Part shown: piece after piece, positions 28,569 to 37,889 of the stretch
Position numbering within the stretch: the stretch's first letter is position 1
Layout: every line of letters begins with the position of its first letter
Origin: Streptomyces hilarionis
GTDB taxonomy: Bacteria > Actinomycetota > Actinomycetes > Streptomycetales > Streptomycetaceae
Assembly (NCBI RefSeq): GCF_024539675.1
Contig: NZ_JAHHIT010000083.1
Span: 1 to 44,430 of the forward strand
Direction: 5' to 3'
Length of the DNA stretch: 44,430 nt
The notes under the pieces: model-generated
What the model was told of the DNA's origin: nothing
Database searches by the model: none
The model's input: only the letters and a program-made list of their open reading frames with translations
Translations under genes and position numbers: made by a program

Positions 28569-30761
28569 ATGAGCGAGCATCGCCGCACGTCAACGGAGCC
28601 GGCCGGGACGCGCGCCCCGGCCGCAGGTCCGGTCGGGTCCCGTCGCCGCGGAGGCAGGAAGACGCTGACCGCCGGCGTCCCCCTCGTCCTGATCGCCGCG
28701 AGCGCCCTCGCCTTCGGCACGGACGCCGGGCTCTTCGGCGCGGCCGGGCAGGCGAGGGCCGCGGCCGCGACCGCGCCCGCCTGGGCCACCGCCTCCGCCG
28801 ACGGCTTCGCGTCCGTGGACGCCCTCGGGCAGAACGGCACCTACGGCGGCCGGGACGGCCGGACCGTCACCGTGAAGACCCTCGCCGACCTGGAGAAGTA
28901 CGCGACGGCCGCCGAGCCGTACGTCATCGTCGTCGCCGCGACGATCACGATGGACCCGGTCGGCAAGGAGATCAAGGTCCGGTCGGACAAGACGATCGTG
29001 GGCTCCGGGACCGCCGGCCAGATCGTCGGCGGCGGGTTCTTCCTCGGCCAGGGCGTCCACAACGTGATCATCCGCAACCTGACGATCCGGGACGCCTACC
29101 AGGGCGTCTGGAACGACAAGGAGCACGACTTCGACGGCATCCAGATGGACGGCGCACACCATGTCTGGATCGACCACAACGACATCCGGCACATGGCCGA
29201 CGGGCTCATCGACAGCCGCAAGGACACCACTTATCTGACCGTGTCCTGGAACAAGCTCAGCCAGGACAACAAGGCGTTCGGCATCGGCTGGACCGACAAC
29301 GTCACCGCCGACATCACGGTCCACCACAACTGGATCCGCGAGACCGAGCAGCGCAACCCCTCCACGGACAACGTCGCCCACGCGCACCTGTACAACAACT
29401 TCCTGGAGGATGTGGCCGGGACGGACATCAGGTCGTCGTACGGCGACTACGCGCGCGGGCGGACCAACATGGTCCTGGAGAACTCCTCCTTCCAGGGCAT
29501 GGCGAACCCCGTCATCCGCGACGCCACCGCGACCCTCGTCCAGCGCGGCAACGTCTTCTCCGGCACGAGCGGCAGGAACGAGAGCGGCGGCACGGGCGCG
29601 GCCTGGAACCCGAGGACGTACTACCCGTACACCCTCGACAAGGCCGCGGACGTGCCGGCGTTGCTCAAGTCGGGTGCGGGCCCGCGCGGTTCGATCGGCA
29701 CGACGACGTCCGCCGCGGGGTCGACGACGGCGGCGCAGACCATGGCGCAGACCACGGCGAGGACGACGGCCGGGACCGCGAAGGAGGCCTCGGCGAAGGC
29801 CGCCGCCGCGACGACGATCACCGTGGCCAAGGACGGCAGCGGGCAGTACTCGACGGTGCAGGCCGCCGTGAACGCCGTCCCGGCGAACAACGCCTCGCGC
29901 GTCGTGATCGCCGTCAAGCCGGGCACGTACCGCGAGCTGGTCAAGGTGCCGTCCAACAAGCCGCACGTCACCATCCGGGGCACCGGCGGCAGCCGCAAGG
30001 ACACCACGATCGTCTACAACAACGCGTCGGGCACCCCGAAGCCCGGCGGAGGCACGTACGGCACCGGCGGCAGCGCCACCGTCGCCGTCGAGGCGGACGA
30101 CTTCCAGGCCCGCAACCTGACCATCTCCAACGACTTCGACGAGGGGGCCCACCAGGACATCGCCGGCCAGGCGGTCGCCCTGCGGACGGCCGCCGACAAG
30201 GTGTTCCTGGACGGCGTGATCGTCAGCGGCGACCAGGACACCCTGCTGCTGGACACCGCGTCCAAGGAACGGCTGGGCCGCGTCTACATGGCCGACTCGT
30301 ACGTCGTCGGCAACGTCGACTTCATCTTCGGCCGCGCCACCGCGGTGATCGACAGGTCGGTCATCACGCTGAAGAAGCGCTGGAACGGCACCTCGGCCGG
30401 CTATGTCACCGCCCCCAGCACCGCCGCCGGCCGCAAGGGCATCCTGATCAACGCCTCCACGGTGAACGGCGACGTGTCCGACCGCAGCTTCTACCTCGGC
30501 CGTCCCTGGCACGCCGGCGGCGACGCGAGCCTCGACCCGCAGGCCACCGTCCGCGACACCACGCTGAGCGCGGCGATCCGGACCGCGCCCTGGACCGACA
30601 TGAGCGGCTTCTCGTGGCGGGACGACCGGTTCGCCGAGTACCGGAACAAGGGCGCGGGGGCCGGCGCCGCGAGCACCGACCGCCCTCAGCTGACCGACGC
30701 GCAGGCCGCCGGCCAGGAGGTCGCGGACTGGCTGGGGGACTGGTCCCCCAGCGCGTCCTGA
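28569..30761 (+). CDS. Secreted bifunctional pectate lyase (PL1) - pectin methylesterase (CE8)
   Basis: The 730-residue product starts with a basic N-terminus and a hydrophobic signal (LTAGVPLVLIAASALAF), followed by two beta-helix enzymes. The first (about 60-375) is PL1: VWIDHNDIRHMADGLIDS, WTDN, HHNWIRETEQRNPS. The second (about 418-725) is CE8: GTYRELV, QAVAL, GDQDTLLLD, GNVDFIFG with the catalytic Asp pair, and LGRPW. An Ala/Thr/Lys linker lies between. The esterase would remove methyl groups from pectin and so create substrate for the lyase in the same chain. ATG has GGAAGGG upstream. It is convergent with the next gene across a hairpin. Confidence 0.92.
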   Translation: MSEHRRTSTEPAGTRAPAAGPVGSRRRGGRKTLTAGVPLVLIAASALAFGTDAGLFGAAGQARAAAATAPAWATASADGFASVDALGQNGTYGGRDGRTVTVKTLADLEKYATAAEPYVIVVAATITMDPVGKEIKVRSDKTIVGSGTAGQIVGGGFFLGQGVHNVIIRNLTIRDAYQGVWNDKEHDFDGIQMDGAHHVWIDHNDIRHMADGLIDSRKDTTYLTVSWNKLSQDNKAFGIGWTDNVTADITVHHNWIRETEQRNPSTDNVAHAHLYNNFLEDVAGTDIRSSYGDYARGRTNMVLENSSFQGMANPVIRDATATLVQRGNVFSGTSGRNESGGTGAAWNPRTYYPYTLDKAADVPALLKSGAGPRGSIGTTTSAAGSTTAAQTMAQTTARTTAGTAKEASAKAAAATTITVAKDGSGQYSTVQAAVNAVPANNASRVVIAVKPGTYRELVKVPSNKPHVTIRGTGGSRKDTTIVYNNASGTPKPGGGTYGTGGSATVAVEADDFQARNLTISNDFDEGAHQDIAGQAVALRTAADKVFLDGVIVSGDQDTLLLDTASKERLGRVYMADSYVVGNVDFIFGRATAVIDRSVITLKKRWNGTSAGYVTAPSTAAGRKGILINASTVNGDVSDRSFYLGRPWHAGGDASLDPQATVRDTTLSAAIRTAPWTDMSGFSWRDDRFAEYRNKGAGAGAASTDRPQLTDAQAAGQEVADWLGDWSPSAS

Positions 30762-30767
30762 CGTGAG

Positions 30768-30804
30768 CGGCGTCGGCTACACGCCCGCCGCGTAGCCGAC
30801 GCCG
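30768..30804. terminator. Bidirectional hairpin between pectinase and small membrane gene
   Basis: CGGCGTCGGCTAC and GTAGCCGACGCCG form a perfect 13-bp stem with an 11-nt loop. It overlaps the end of the minus-strand gene and sits between convergent genes. Confidence 0.65.
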
Positions 30805-31160
30805 ACCGCGGTCATCATGACCAGCGCCGAAGAGATGATCCAGACCATCGCGCCCTTGCTGGCCTTCGTCGTCGGGTCCTCGACCCACCGGTAGTGGTCC
30901 CGGGTGATCGTGGAGCGGACCGGGGCCAGCATGAGGGGCATCATGACCATGACCGCGGCGTAGAGGTACAGGGTCGCGGGCAGCGCGTTGTGCTGCGCCA
31001 GCCCCCGCACGCCCAGCGCGACGATGCCGATGACCGGCATCCAGAACTGCTTCTTGCGGTACTTGGGTATCTGGATGATCCACTGCATCGCGGCGAGGTT
31101 GACGACGGTCGCCCCCGCCGCGATGAGGATCCAGACGCGGGTGGACAGGGAGAGGAACAT
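30777..31160 (-). CDS. Four-helix membrane protein, possible immunity partner of the ALF-repeat protein
   Basis: The 127-residue protein has four predicted membrane helices (about 8-28, 38-56, 62-80, 103-124) with basic loops (KYRKKQ, RSTITRDHYR). ATG at 31160 is preceded by AGGA and lies only 7 bp after the stop of the large ALF-repeat gene, so they are one transcript. No family was recognised. The arrangement, a large secreted repeat protein with a hydrophobic C-terminus followed at once by a small polytopic protein, is that of toxin-immunity pairs. This is inference only. Confidence 0.7.
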   Translation of the reverse strand: MFLSLSTRVWILIAAGATVVNLAAMQWIIQIPKYRKKQFWMPVIGIVALGVRGLAQHNALPATLYLYAAVMVMMPLMLAPVRSTITRDHYRWVEDPTTKASKGAMVWIISSALVMMTAVGVGYAAGV

Positions 31161-31167
31161 GGGCGTC

Positions 31168-34100
31168 CTAGAAGAGTGAGTCCCAACCGTCGGAGATGGC
31201 GTCCCCGATACCCGACACGGAGTCACCGGCGGCGTCCCACGCGGTGGTCGCGTAGGTGACGGCCGGGCCCACCATTTCATGACCGATCCGCGTGGCGGTC
31301 ACGGTGGCGCTCTTCAAGCCCTCCGCACCCCACTCGATCATGTGGGACATGCCCGGCACCTTGATCTTGCCGAGGACGAAGCCGCCCGTGAGGGCGCCGA
31401 CCGCCAGCCCCGCGACGGAGCCGAAGAACGCGTCGGACGTCCAGCCGTCGGTGAAGCCGGTGATGACGGCCGAGCCGATGCCGGTGACCCAGGAGATGGT
31501 CCCGAACACGCCGGAGGCCACCTCGCCGAAGGGCGGCGGGATGAGCAGGCTGAGCGCGGCCGCGGTGCCGGAGACGGCGCTGACGCCGTTCAGCAGCTGG
31601 GCGAACTCCTGCCAGTCCTTCTTGCTGCCCCAGCCGTCGGGGCTGTCGACCTTGTCGCTGTCGCTGCCGGCGGAGGGGTCGACGCCGTTCTGCTTGTTCT
31701 GCCTCGCCACCTCCGCCGCCTTGCGCGCGGCCGCGGCGAGCTCCTGCTGCCGCTTGGCGACCGCCGTCGCGCGGGCCTCGCTGGCGGCCTTGGCGGCGGC
31801 CGCGGCGTCCTTGCCCGCCGCGTCGGCGGAGGCGCGGGCCGCGTTCGCCGAGGCCTGCGCCTGGCTGGCGGACACGGCGGCGGCAGCGGCGGAGGCCACG
31901 GCCTGGTTCGCCGAGTAGTTCGCCTGCCGGGCCGCGGTGCGGGCGGACGCGGCCGCCGTCTTCGCCTTGTCCGCGGAGGCCTGCGCGTCCTTGGCGGACT
32001 GCTCGGCGGCGTCGGCGTTGGCGTCGGCCTGGGTGGCGTACTCGCGGGCCTTGTCGGCGGACGCGTTGGCCTTGTCGGCCCACTTCGCCGCCTCGGCGGA
32101 CGCCTTGCGCGCGTCGGCCGCGGCCTTGGACGCCTGGTAGGCGTCCTTCTGCGCGTCCTGGGCGATCTTCGCGGCGCGCGCGATGGAGGCCCGGACGGCC
32201 GCGACGTGCGTGGCGGCGTCGTAGTCGAGCTGCGCCGTGCGGTGGCACACGGAGTTGACGAAGTCGCGGCGCATCCACGTCGGCCCCTCGAGGGCCACCT
32301 GGGCGGCCGCCTTGGTGTACGGGCCGGCCGCGTTCAGGATGGCGAAGACGGCGACCTCGTCGTCCTGGCGGGTGTTCTCGGCGTACGAGGCGAAGAAGCC
32401 GTGCAGGGCCTGGGGCGAGCCGTCGTCCAGCGCGGCCTGCGCCGCCGTGGAGACCGCCTTGCCGGGCTTGCCGTTGAGGATCTTCAGGACCGCGACCCGG
32501 TTGTCCTCGGCGGCGGCGGCCATGAGACCGGTGGTGAGGAACGCGCCCACGGCGCCCGTGTCGGTGGCGTCCAGCGCCGTCGCGGCGGCGGTGGCGACGT
32601 TCTCGGTGGACACCTTCACGACGGCCAGGAGCGTCTCGCGGTCGTCCTGGTTCTGGGCGATCGCCCGGTCGGCGGCGACCCACGCGAGGACGTCCTCGTC
32701 GGCTCCGGCGAGGGCGTGCTCGGCCGCGTCCCGGCTCCAGGTGCCGATCGTGGTCGAGATCAGGTTCATCGCGGCCTGCCGGCCGACGGAGGCGGCCTGC
32801 GCCGTGTCGCCGGCCGTGTACGCCTTCTCTGCCTTGGCGATGAGGTCCTTGGTCGCGGTGTCGAGGGCGTCGGACTGGGTGGCGGCCGTGCGGGCCTTCT
32901 CCCGGTCCTCCGCCTCGGCGCGGGCCATCTCCCGGGCCTCGGCGAGGGACTGTTCGAGGTCCTGGGCCAGTTTCTGCGTCTCGGACTCGCGGGCGGCCTT
33001 CTCGACGGCCTCCGCGTCCTGGACGGCCTTGACCGCGGCCTCGGCGGCCGTGACCGACTCGGCGGCCCACTTGGTCGCCGTGGCCGCGTAGTCGGCGGCC
33101 TTGACGGCGCCGTCCGCCGCGGCCTTGGCCGCCTTGGCCGCGTTCTCGGCGTGGGTGGCGGCGGAGTTGGCCGCGTCGCGGGCCGCGGCGGCGGCCTTCG
33201 CCGCGGTGCCGGCCAGCGACTGCGCGGTGTTCGCGGCGTTGGTGGCGCGCGCCGCCTGCGCGTTGGCCTCGGCGGCGGCCGCCTTGGCGGCGGCGGCCTC
33301 GCCCTGGGCGGCGCCCGAGGCCGCGGCGGCGGTGGCGGCGGCCTGGGCCGCGGCGGCGGAGTTGCGGGCCGCGCCGGCGGCGGCGGAACCGGCGGCCGCG
33401 GCCTGGTTGGAGGCGGTGGCGGCCGCGTCGGCTGCCTTGGCGGCGGTGCGGGCCTGGCTCGCCGCCTTGTTCGCCCCGTCGGCGGCCAGCCGGGCGGCCT
33501 TGGCCTTGGTCGCGTCGCCCGCGGCGGCGATGGCGGCGGAGTAGGCGGCGGACGCCGCCCGTCCGGCGGTCGCGGCCGCCTGGGCGGCTGCGGTGGCCGC
33601 GTACGAGGCGCGGCGGGCCGCGGAGTGCGCGGCCGCGGACGCCTGGACGGCGGTCCGGGAGGCGGCGGCGGCGCCCTGGGCGGCGGACGCGGCCTTGCGC
33701 GCCGCCCTGCCCGACTTGAGGACGTCGTCGCGGGCCGCGTCGGCCTCCGCCGCGGCTTCCTCGGCGGCCTTCTTGGCCTGGGCGGCGGCCTCCTTCGCCT
33801 TGTCCGAGGCGACGACGGCCCGGTCGGAGGTGAGCTGCGCGCGCCGGCCCTCGCGTTCGACGATCGCCACCAGCTGCTCGATGGTGGCGGTCTCCTGGTC
33901 ACGGGCGCGCGCGATGTACTGACCGGTGTTCAGGAACCAGTGGATCGCGGACGGGCTGCCGTCGCCGAGGGCGCGCTCGGCGTACTTCTTCACCTCGGGG
34001 GAGGCGGTGGCGAGGATCTTGAAGACCTCGGCCTGCTCGTCCTCCCGCCGGGCGGTGATCTGGGTGTTCAGCAGGAAGTCGGTGAGCGCGTCGTCGGTGC

Positions 34101-34620
34101 CGGTGTCGAGGGCCTTCTGCGCCTCGCGCTTCACGCCCGTGCCGCCGCTGTTCAGGATGGTCAGCGTGGTGACGCGCAGGTCCTCGAGCTCGGCCGCCTT
34201 GAAGCCGCCGGACAGAAAGGCCGTGACGGCGTCGTCGCCGGCGCTCAGCGCGGCGGAGGCGTCGCGGGCGATGCCCTTGCCGGTCGCGGGCAGGGCCTTG
34301 AGGAGGGCGAAACGGTTGTCCTCGGCGGTGGCGCTCGGCAGGTCGGCGGTCAGGAAGCGGTCGACGTCGGCGGCGGAGCCGGTCAGCGCGCGGGTCGCGG
34401 CGCTCTTGACGGAGCGTCCGCCGATCTTCCACGCGGTGACGGCCTTCGCCCGGTCGGTGTCCGGCAGGTGCGGGAGCCTCGGCAGGTCCGCGGAGCCCGC
34501 GGAGGCGGTGGCGGCGGCCGCCAGAGCCCGGGAGGGCGCCGCGAGAGAGACCGCGGTGGCCGCGGTGGCGGCTCCGGCGACGGTGAGAAGCCGGCGCCTG
34601 CTCCAGTACGTGGTTTCCAA
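31168..34620 (-). CDS. Large ALF-repeat, Ala-rich coiled-coil protein with Tat signal and hydrophobic C-terminus
   Basis: The product (about 1150 residues) begins with a twin-arginine signal (SRRRLLTVAGAATAATAVSL). ALF-type repeats of about 45 residues (AEDNRFALLKAL, EDLRVTTLTILNSGGTGVKREAQKALDTG) follow, then a very long Ala/Lys coiled coil, a second ALF block (about 33000-32250 on the DNA), a second coiled coil, and a C-terminal 170 residues with Gly-rich hydrophobic hairpins (LLIPPPFGEVASGVFGTISW, GSVAGLAVGALTGGFVLG). There are no enzymatic motifs. The architecture is that of actinobacterial polymorphic-toxin-like surface proteins. TTG at 34620 has GGGGG 4 nt upstream; GTG at 34641 is an alternative. 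The next gene may encode its immunity partner. Confidence 0.8.
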   Translation of the reverse strand: METTYWSRRRLLTVAGAATAATAVSLAAPSRALAAAATASAGSADLPRLPHLPDTDRAKAVTAWKIGGRSVKSAATRALTGSAADVDRFLTADLPSATAEDNRFALLKALPATGKGIARDASAALSAGDDAVTAFLSGGFKAAELEDLRVTTLTILNSGGTGVKREAQKALDTGTDDALTDFLLNTQITARREDEQAEVFKILATASPEVKKYAERALGDGSPSAIHWFLNTGQYIARARDQETATIEQLVAIVEREGRRAQLTSDRAVVASDKAKEAAAQAKKAAEEAAAEADAARDDVLKSGRAARKAASAAQGAAAASRTAVQASAAAHSAARRASYAATAAAQAAATAGRAASAAYSAAIAAAGDATKAKAARLAADGANKAASQARTAAKAADAAATASNQAAAAGSAAAGAARNSAAAAQAAATAAAASGAAQGEAAAAKAAAAEANAQAARATNAANTAQSLAGTAAKAAAAARDAANSAATHAENAAKAAKAAADGAVKAADYAATATKWAAESVTAAEAAVKAVQDAEAVEKAARESETQKLAQDLEQSLAEAREMARAEAEDREKARTAATQSDALDTATKDLIAKAEKAYTAGDTAQAASVGRQAAMNLISTTIGTWSRDAAEHALAGADEDVLAWVAADRAIAQNQDDRETLLAVVKVSTENVATAAATALDATDTGAVGAFLTTGLMAAAAEDNRVAVLKILNGKPGKAVSTAAQAALDDGSPQALHGFFASYAENTRQDDEVAVFAILNAAGPYTKAAAQVALEGPTWMRRDFVNSVCHRTAQLDYDAATHVAAVRASIARAAKIAQDAQKDAYQASKAAADARKASAEAAKWADKANASADKAREYATQADANADAAEQSAKDAQASADKAKTAAASARTAARQANYSANQAVASAAAAAVSASQAQASANAARASADAAGKDAAAAAKAASEARATAVAKRQQELAAAARKAAEVARQNKQNGVDPSAGSDSDKVDSPDGWGSKKDWQEFAQLLNGVSAVSGTAAALSLLIPPPFGEVASGVFGTISWVTGIGSAVITGFTDGWTSDAFFGSVAGLAVGALTGGFVLGKIKVPGMSHMIEWGAEGLKSATVTATRIGHEMVGPAVTYATTAWDAAGDSVSGIGDAISDGWDSLF

Positions 34621-34641
34621 GAATCCCCCATGGATCTGCAC

Positions 34642-35060
34642 CCGGGCCTGCGCCCTGGTCAGGGGCGGGCCGCCGGGTGTCGTCGGCTGAAGCTGTGCGG
34701 GGGCCGGGCCGGCGCGGCACGGGCCGACGGCCCCGGGCGCACACGGCGGCTGCTGCCGCACCTGGCTGTTGCAGGGGCGAACTTATGTGATGGCCAAGCG
34801 AATTGACCAGGCATCAGTCACGGCGCGAGGGAATGACAAAGACCACACCGAGATATGTCCGTCCTGACCCGGAATTCCGCGATCAAATCAGTGGCGCGCC
34901 CCCCGCACGGCTGTTTGAATGCACCGGCTTCCAGGGCCGCCTGACCCGCGGTCAGATCACGGACGTCCCGCGCGCCCTCGGGCGGTACACGGAATCGCGC
35001 CACCGTTCCCCAAAGGGAACGCAAAGAGCACGCAAGGTAACTCTCATCAGGGGGACAACC
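34642..35060. other. Divergent intergenic region
   Basis: Between the ALF-repeat gene and the secreted protein gene I see no gene. It has an AT-richer patch near 34770-34870, likely the ALF gene promoter, and a hairpin with an ECF-like promoter at 35004-35040. Confidence 0.5.
35004..35040 (+). promoter_or_regulatory. Hairpin overlapping an ECF-like promoter
   Basis: CGTTCCC-CAAA-GGGAACG (35004-35021) is a 7-bp inverted repeat. Its right arm contains GGAAC (35016-35020), which is followed after exactly 16 bp by GTAA (35037). GGAAC-N16-GT is a typical extracytoplasmic-function sigma promoter. Assignment is inference. Confidence 0.4.
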
Positions 35061-35588
35061 ATGAAACACGCACGGCGGATCATCGCCACCACAGCGGTCG
35101 CCGCCGCCTGCGCCGGGGCGGTCGCCTTCGCGTCGGCCTCCGGCGCCTCCCACCACACGCCCGCCGGCCACGCCGCCGCCGGCCGCACGGCCCCGGTCGT
35201 CGACGGCGCGCCCGGCTACGCGGTCGAGGACTTCGCCTACCCGGGCGCCGACGCCATCAAGGCGCAGCGCGGCATCACGCTCAAGCGCGGCGACGGCCAC
35301 ATCACGCTCGCCGACTGCGCCTCGGGCACCGGCCTGATGGAGGTCTACTCGCGCAGGAGCGAGAAGGTCTGCTTCCGCGCCACCGGTCCCTCCGGCTACC
35401 TGAGCCTCGAGATCCCCTCCGTCTACGGCGTCAAGGGCGAGGCCGACCACGAGGCCGCCGTCCAGCTCACCACCGACGGAGCCACGCAGAACCTCGACGT
35501 CGGCAAGGGCGAGTGGAAGGCGGCCGGCGAGGCCGCCGATCCGGACGGACGGGACTTCGTCCTGGTCGAGATTCGTACCAGCAAGTAA
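35061..35588 (+). CDS. Small secreted protein of unknown function
   Basis: The 175-residue product has a signal peptide (RRIIATTAVAAACAGAVAFASA, cleavage near residue 28-30). The mature part has one Cys pair (ADCASG and KVCFRA) able to form a disulfide and an Ile/Val-rich beta pattern. ATG has AGGGGGACAACC upstream. The trypsin/FG-GAP gene follows after 28 bp on the same strand, so they are probably co-transcribed and exported together. No family was recognised. Confidence 0.8.
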   Translation: MKHARRIIATTAVAAACAGAVAFASASGASHHTPAGHAAAGRTAPVVDGAPGYAVEDFAYPGADAIKAQRGITLKRGDGHITLADCASGTGLMEVYSRRSEKVCFRATGPSGYLSLEIPSVYGVKGEADHEAAVQLTTDGATQNLDVGKGEWKAAGEAADPDGRDFVLVEIRTSK

Positions 35589-35616
35589 CACCGAGACGGG
35601 GAAGACGACCACCATC

Positions 35617-37800
35617 ATGACCACCACCGGCAAGCGATCCACCGCGCTCGCAGCCCTCGTGACCGCCGCCGTGATCGGCGCTCCGCTCCTCACCGCGCAT
35701 GCCGTCTCCGGCAAGCCCGAGACCGACACCGGCCACGCCTACACCGCCCGCCTCGACATCGGCGACGGCGCGAAGGCGTGCTCCGCGGTCCTGATCGCCC
35801 CCCAGTGGCTCGCCACCGCCGCGTCCTGCTTCGCGGACAAGCCGGCCGAGTCCGTCAGGATCCCCGCCGGGGCGCCGAAGCTGAAGACGACGGCGACCGT
35901 CGGGCGCACCGACCTGACCACCACCGCGGGCGTCGTCCGCGAAGTGGTGCAGCTCGTCCCGCGCGACGACCGCGACCTGGTCCTGGCCCGGCTGGCCGCG
36001 CCCGTCACCGGCGTCGCCCTGCCCGGCATCGCCACCGCCGCGCCGGAGAAGGACTCCGCCGTGTCGGTCAGCGGCTACGGACGCACCAAGGACGAATGGG
36101 CCCCGCTGAAGCTCCACGGCGACAGCTTCCAGGTCGACCAGGTCGGCGCCACCGACCTCACCGTCCACGGCGCCTCCGGCGCGGCGATCTGCGCCGGCGA
36201 CTCGGGCGCGCCCGTGGTCTCCTCCGCCGGCCTGCTCGGCGTCGCCTCCCGCTCCGACCAGGGCGGCTGCTTCGGCACCGACGCCGCCCAGACCTCCACC
36301 AGCGGTGTCGTCACCCGCACCGACGACATCGCCGCCTGGATCAGGTCCACCACCGAGTCCGCCCCGTTCGCCGACTTCAACGGCGACGGCGTCGAGGACA
36401 CGGCCGTCGGCGACCCCAAGGCCGTCATCGGCGGCGACGCCGAGGCCGGCGCGGTCCACGTCGTCTACGGCGGCGGCAAGGGCGCCGCCGAACTCGACCA
36501 GGACCAGGCCGTCGTGCCCGGCGGCGCCGAGGCCGGCGACCGCTTCGGCTACGCCCTGGCCACCGTCGACTACAACAAGGACGGCTACACCGACCTCGCC
36601 GTCTCCACCCCGTACGAGGACGGGGGCACCGTCGCCGACGTCGGCATGGTCTCCGTGATCTACGGCTCCCCGGACGGCCTGGGCAAGGGGCGCGCCTCCG
36701 ACAACTACGCCCAGGGCGAGGGCAACGGAGGCCTGAAGGGCGCCTCCGCGGAGAAGGGCGACACGCTCGGCTACTCCCTGGCCGCCGGCGTCACCCGCGA
36801 CGACGTGCCCTACCTCGTGATCGGCGACCCGGGCGAGGACGTCGGCTCCGTGGTCGACGCGGGCTCCGTCGTGTACGTGCGCGGCGACACCAACATGTAC
36901 CTCTCCCAGGACGCCGGGCTGCCGGGCTCCCCCGAGGCCGGCGACAGGGTGGGCACCGCCGTCGCGGCCGACATGACCAACATCGTGATCGGCATACCGG
37001 GCGAGGACATCGGCGACAAGGCCGACGCGGGCGGCCTCGCCGTCCTGACCCACAACCTGGGCCCGAACGGCAAGCCGGTCGTGCGCGCGGGCATCGACCA
37101 GGACCTCGACAAGATCTCCGGCGGCGCGGAGAAGGGCGACGAGATGGGCAAGTCCGTCGCCATCGTCTCCAAGGGCACGAACGACGACTCGGTCATCGCC
37201 GTGGGCGCTCCGGGCGAGTCGATCGTCCCGTCCGGCACCACCACGAACCTCGCCGAGGCCGGCAGCGTCTTCGTCATCGACTTCCCCGCCAAGAGCGACT
37301 GGTCGCAGCAGACGGTGATCAACCAGGACCAGGCGAACGTCGTCGGCGGCGTCGAGACCGGCGACCGGTTCGGCGAGAGCCTCGCCGCCGTCAACCTCGC
37401 CCCCGGCAAGGCCACTCCGGGCTGGGCCGACCTCCAGCTCGCGGTGGGCGTCTCCGGCGAGTCCCAGGGCACCGTGGCCGGCGCGGGCTCCGTGCAGACC
37501 TTCTCCCTGGTGGGCGCGCCCGGCGACCACGACGACGTCCTGTACGCCGGCTACAACGGCGTGCCGGGCACGCCGGGCGCCAACCAGCACCTGGGCCAGT
37601 ACATCGCCGCGTCCCCGACGCACCTCTCCATCGGCATGCCGAACGGCCCGCAGGCCGGCGGATCGGTCTACCAGGTGCCGTGGAACAACGTGGTCTCGCA
37701 CGCGGGCAGCGCCGACGCGAACGAGAGCGTCACGGTGCTCAAGCCGGGCGCGGGCGGCATCCCGGCGGGCGGCAAGGCGTTCGGCTGGGTCGTCAAGTGA
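35617..37800 (+). CDS. Secreted trypsin-fold/FG-GAP repeat protein with a missing catalytic His
   Basis: The 727-residue product has a signal peptide (residues 8-29), a chymotrypsin-like domain (about 35-240) and FG-GAP beta-propeller repeats (from about 244, FADFNGDGVEDTAVGDP, to the end) of the integrin-alpha type. The trypsin domain keeps the cysteine pair, Asp120 (DRDLVLARL) and Ser196 (AGDSGAPV). At the histidine box, however, it reads WLATAASCF, so Ser70 replaces the catalytic His of TAAHC. It is therefore probably inactive as a protease and may be a binding protein. It is the second gene of an operon with a small secreted protein and is followed by a strong terminator. Confidence 0.88.
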   Translation: MTTTGKRSTALAALVTAAVIGAPLLTAHAVSGKPETDTGHAYTARLDIGDGAKACSAVLIAPQWLATAASCFADKPAESVRIPAGAPKLKTTATVGRTDLTTTAGVVREVVQLVPRDDRDLVLARLAAPVTGVALPGIATAAPEKDSAVSVSGYGRTKDEWAPLKLHGDSFQVDQVGATDLTVHGASGAAICAGDSGAPVVSSAGLLGVASRSDQGGCFGTDAAQTSTSGVVTRTDDIAAWIRSTTESAPFADFNGDGVEDTAVGDPKAVIGGDAEAGAVHVVYGGGKGAAELDQDQAVVPGGAEAGDRFGYALATVDYNKDGYTDLAVSTPYEDGGTVADVGMVSVIYGSPDGLGKGRASDNYAQGEGNGGLKGASAEKGDTLGYSLAAGVTRDDVPYLVIGDPGEDVGSVVDAGSVVYVRGDTNMYLSQDAGLPGSPEAGDRVGTAVAADMTNIVIGIPGEDIGDKADAGGLAVLTHNLGPNGKPVVRAGIDQDLDKISGGAEKGDEMGKSVAIVSKGTNDDSVIAVGAPGESIVPSGTTTNLAEAGSVFVIDFPAKSDWSQQTVINQDQANVVGGVETGDRFGESLAAVNLAPGKATPGWADLQLAVGVSGESQGTVAGAGSVQTFSLVGAPGDHDDVLYAGYNGVPGTPGANQHLGQYIAASPTHLSIGMPNGPQAGGSVYQVPWNNVVSHAGSADANESVTVLKPGAGGIPAGGKAFGWVVK

Positions 37801-37818
37801 CCGGCTGAGGCCGCGACA

Positions 37819-37857
37819 CGACGAGGCGGCCGTGTCGCTGACACGGCCGCCTCGTCG
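37819..37857. terminator. Strong bidirectional terminator (18-bp stem)
   Basis: CGACGAGGCGGCCGTGTC pairs perfectly with its complement around a GCT loop. It lies between convergent genes (stop codons at 37800 and 37890). Confidence 0.85.
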
Positions 37858-37889
37858 CCCTGAAACGGGGTACTGCTGCGCCGACGGCG

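Noticed and set aside
30732..30751. Hairpin CTGGGGGA-CTGG-TCCCCCAG near the pectinase end
   Set aside because: It lies inside the coding sequence before the stop. The better terminator is at 30768-30804.
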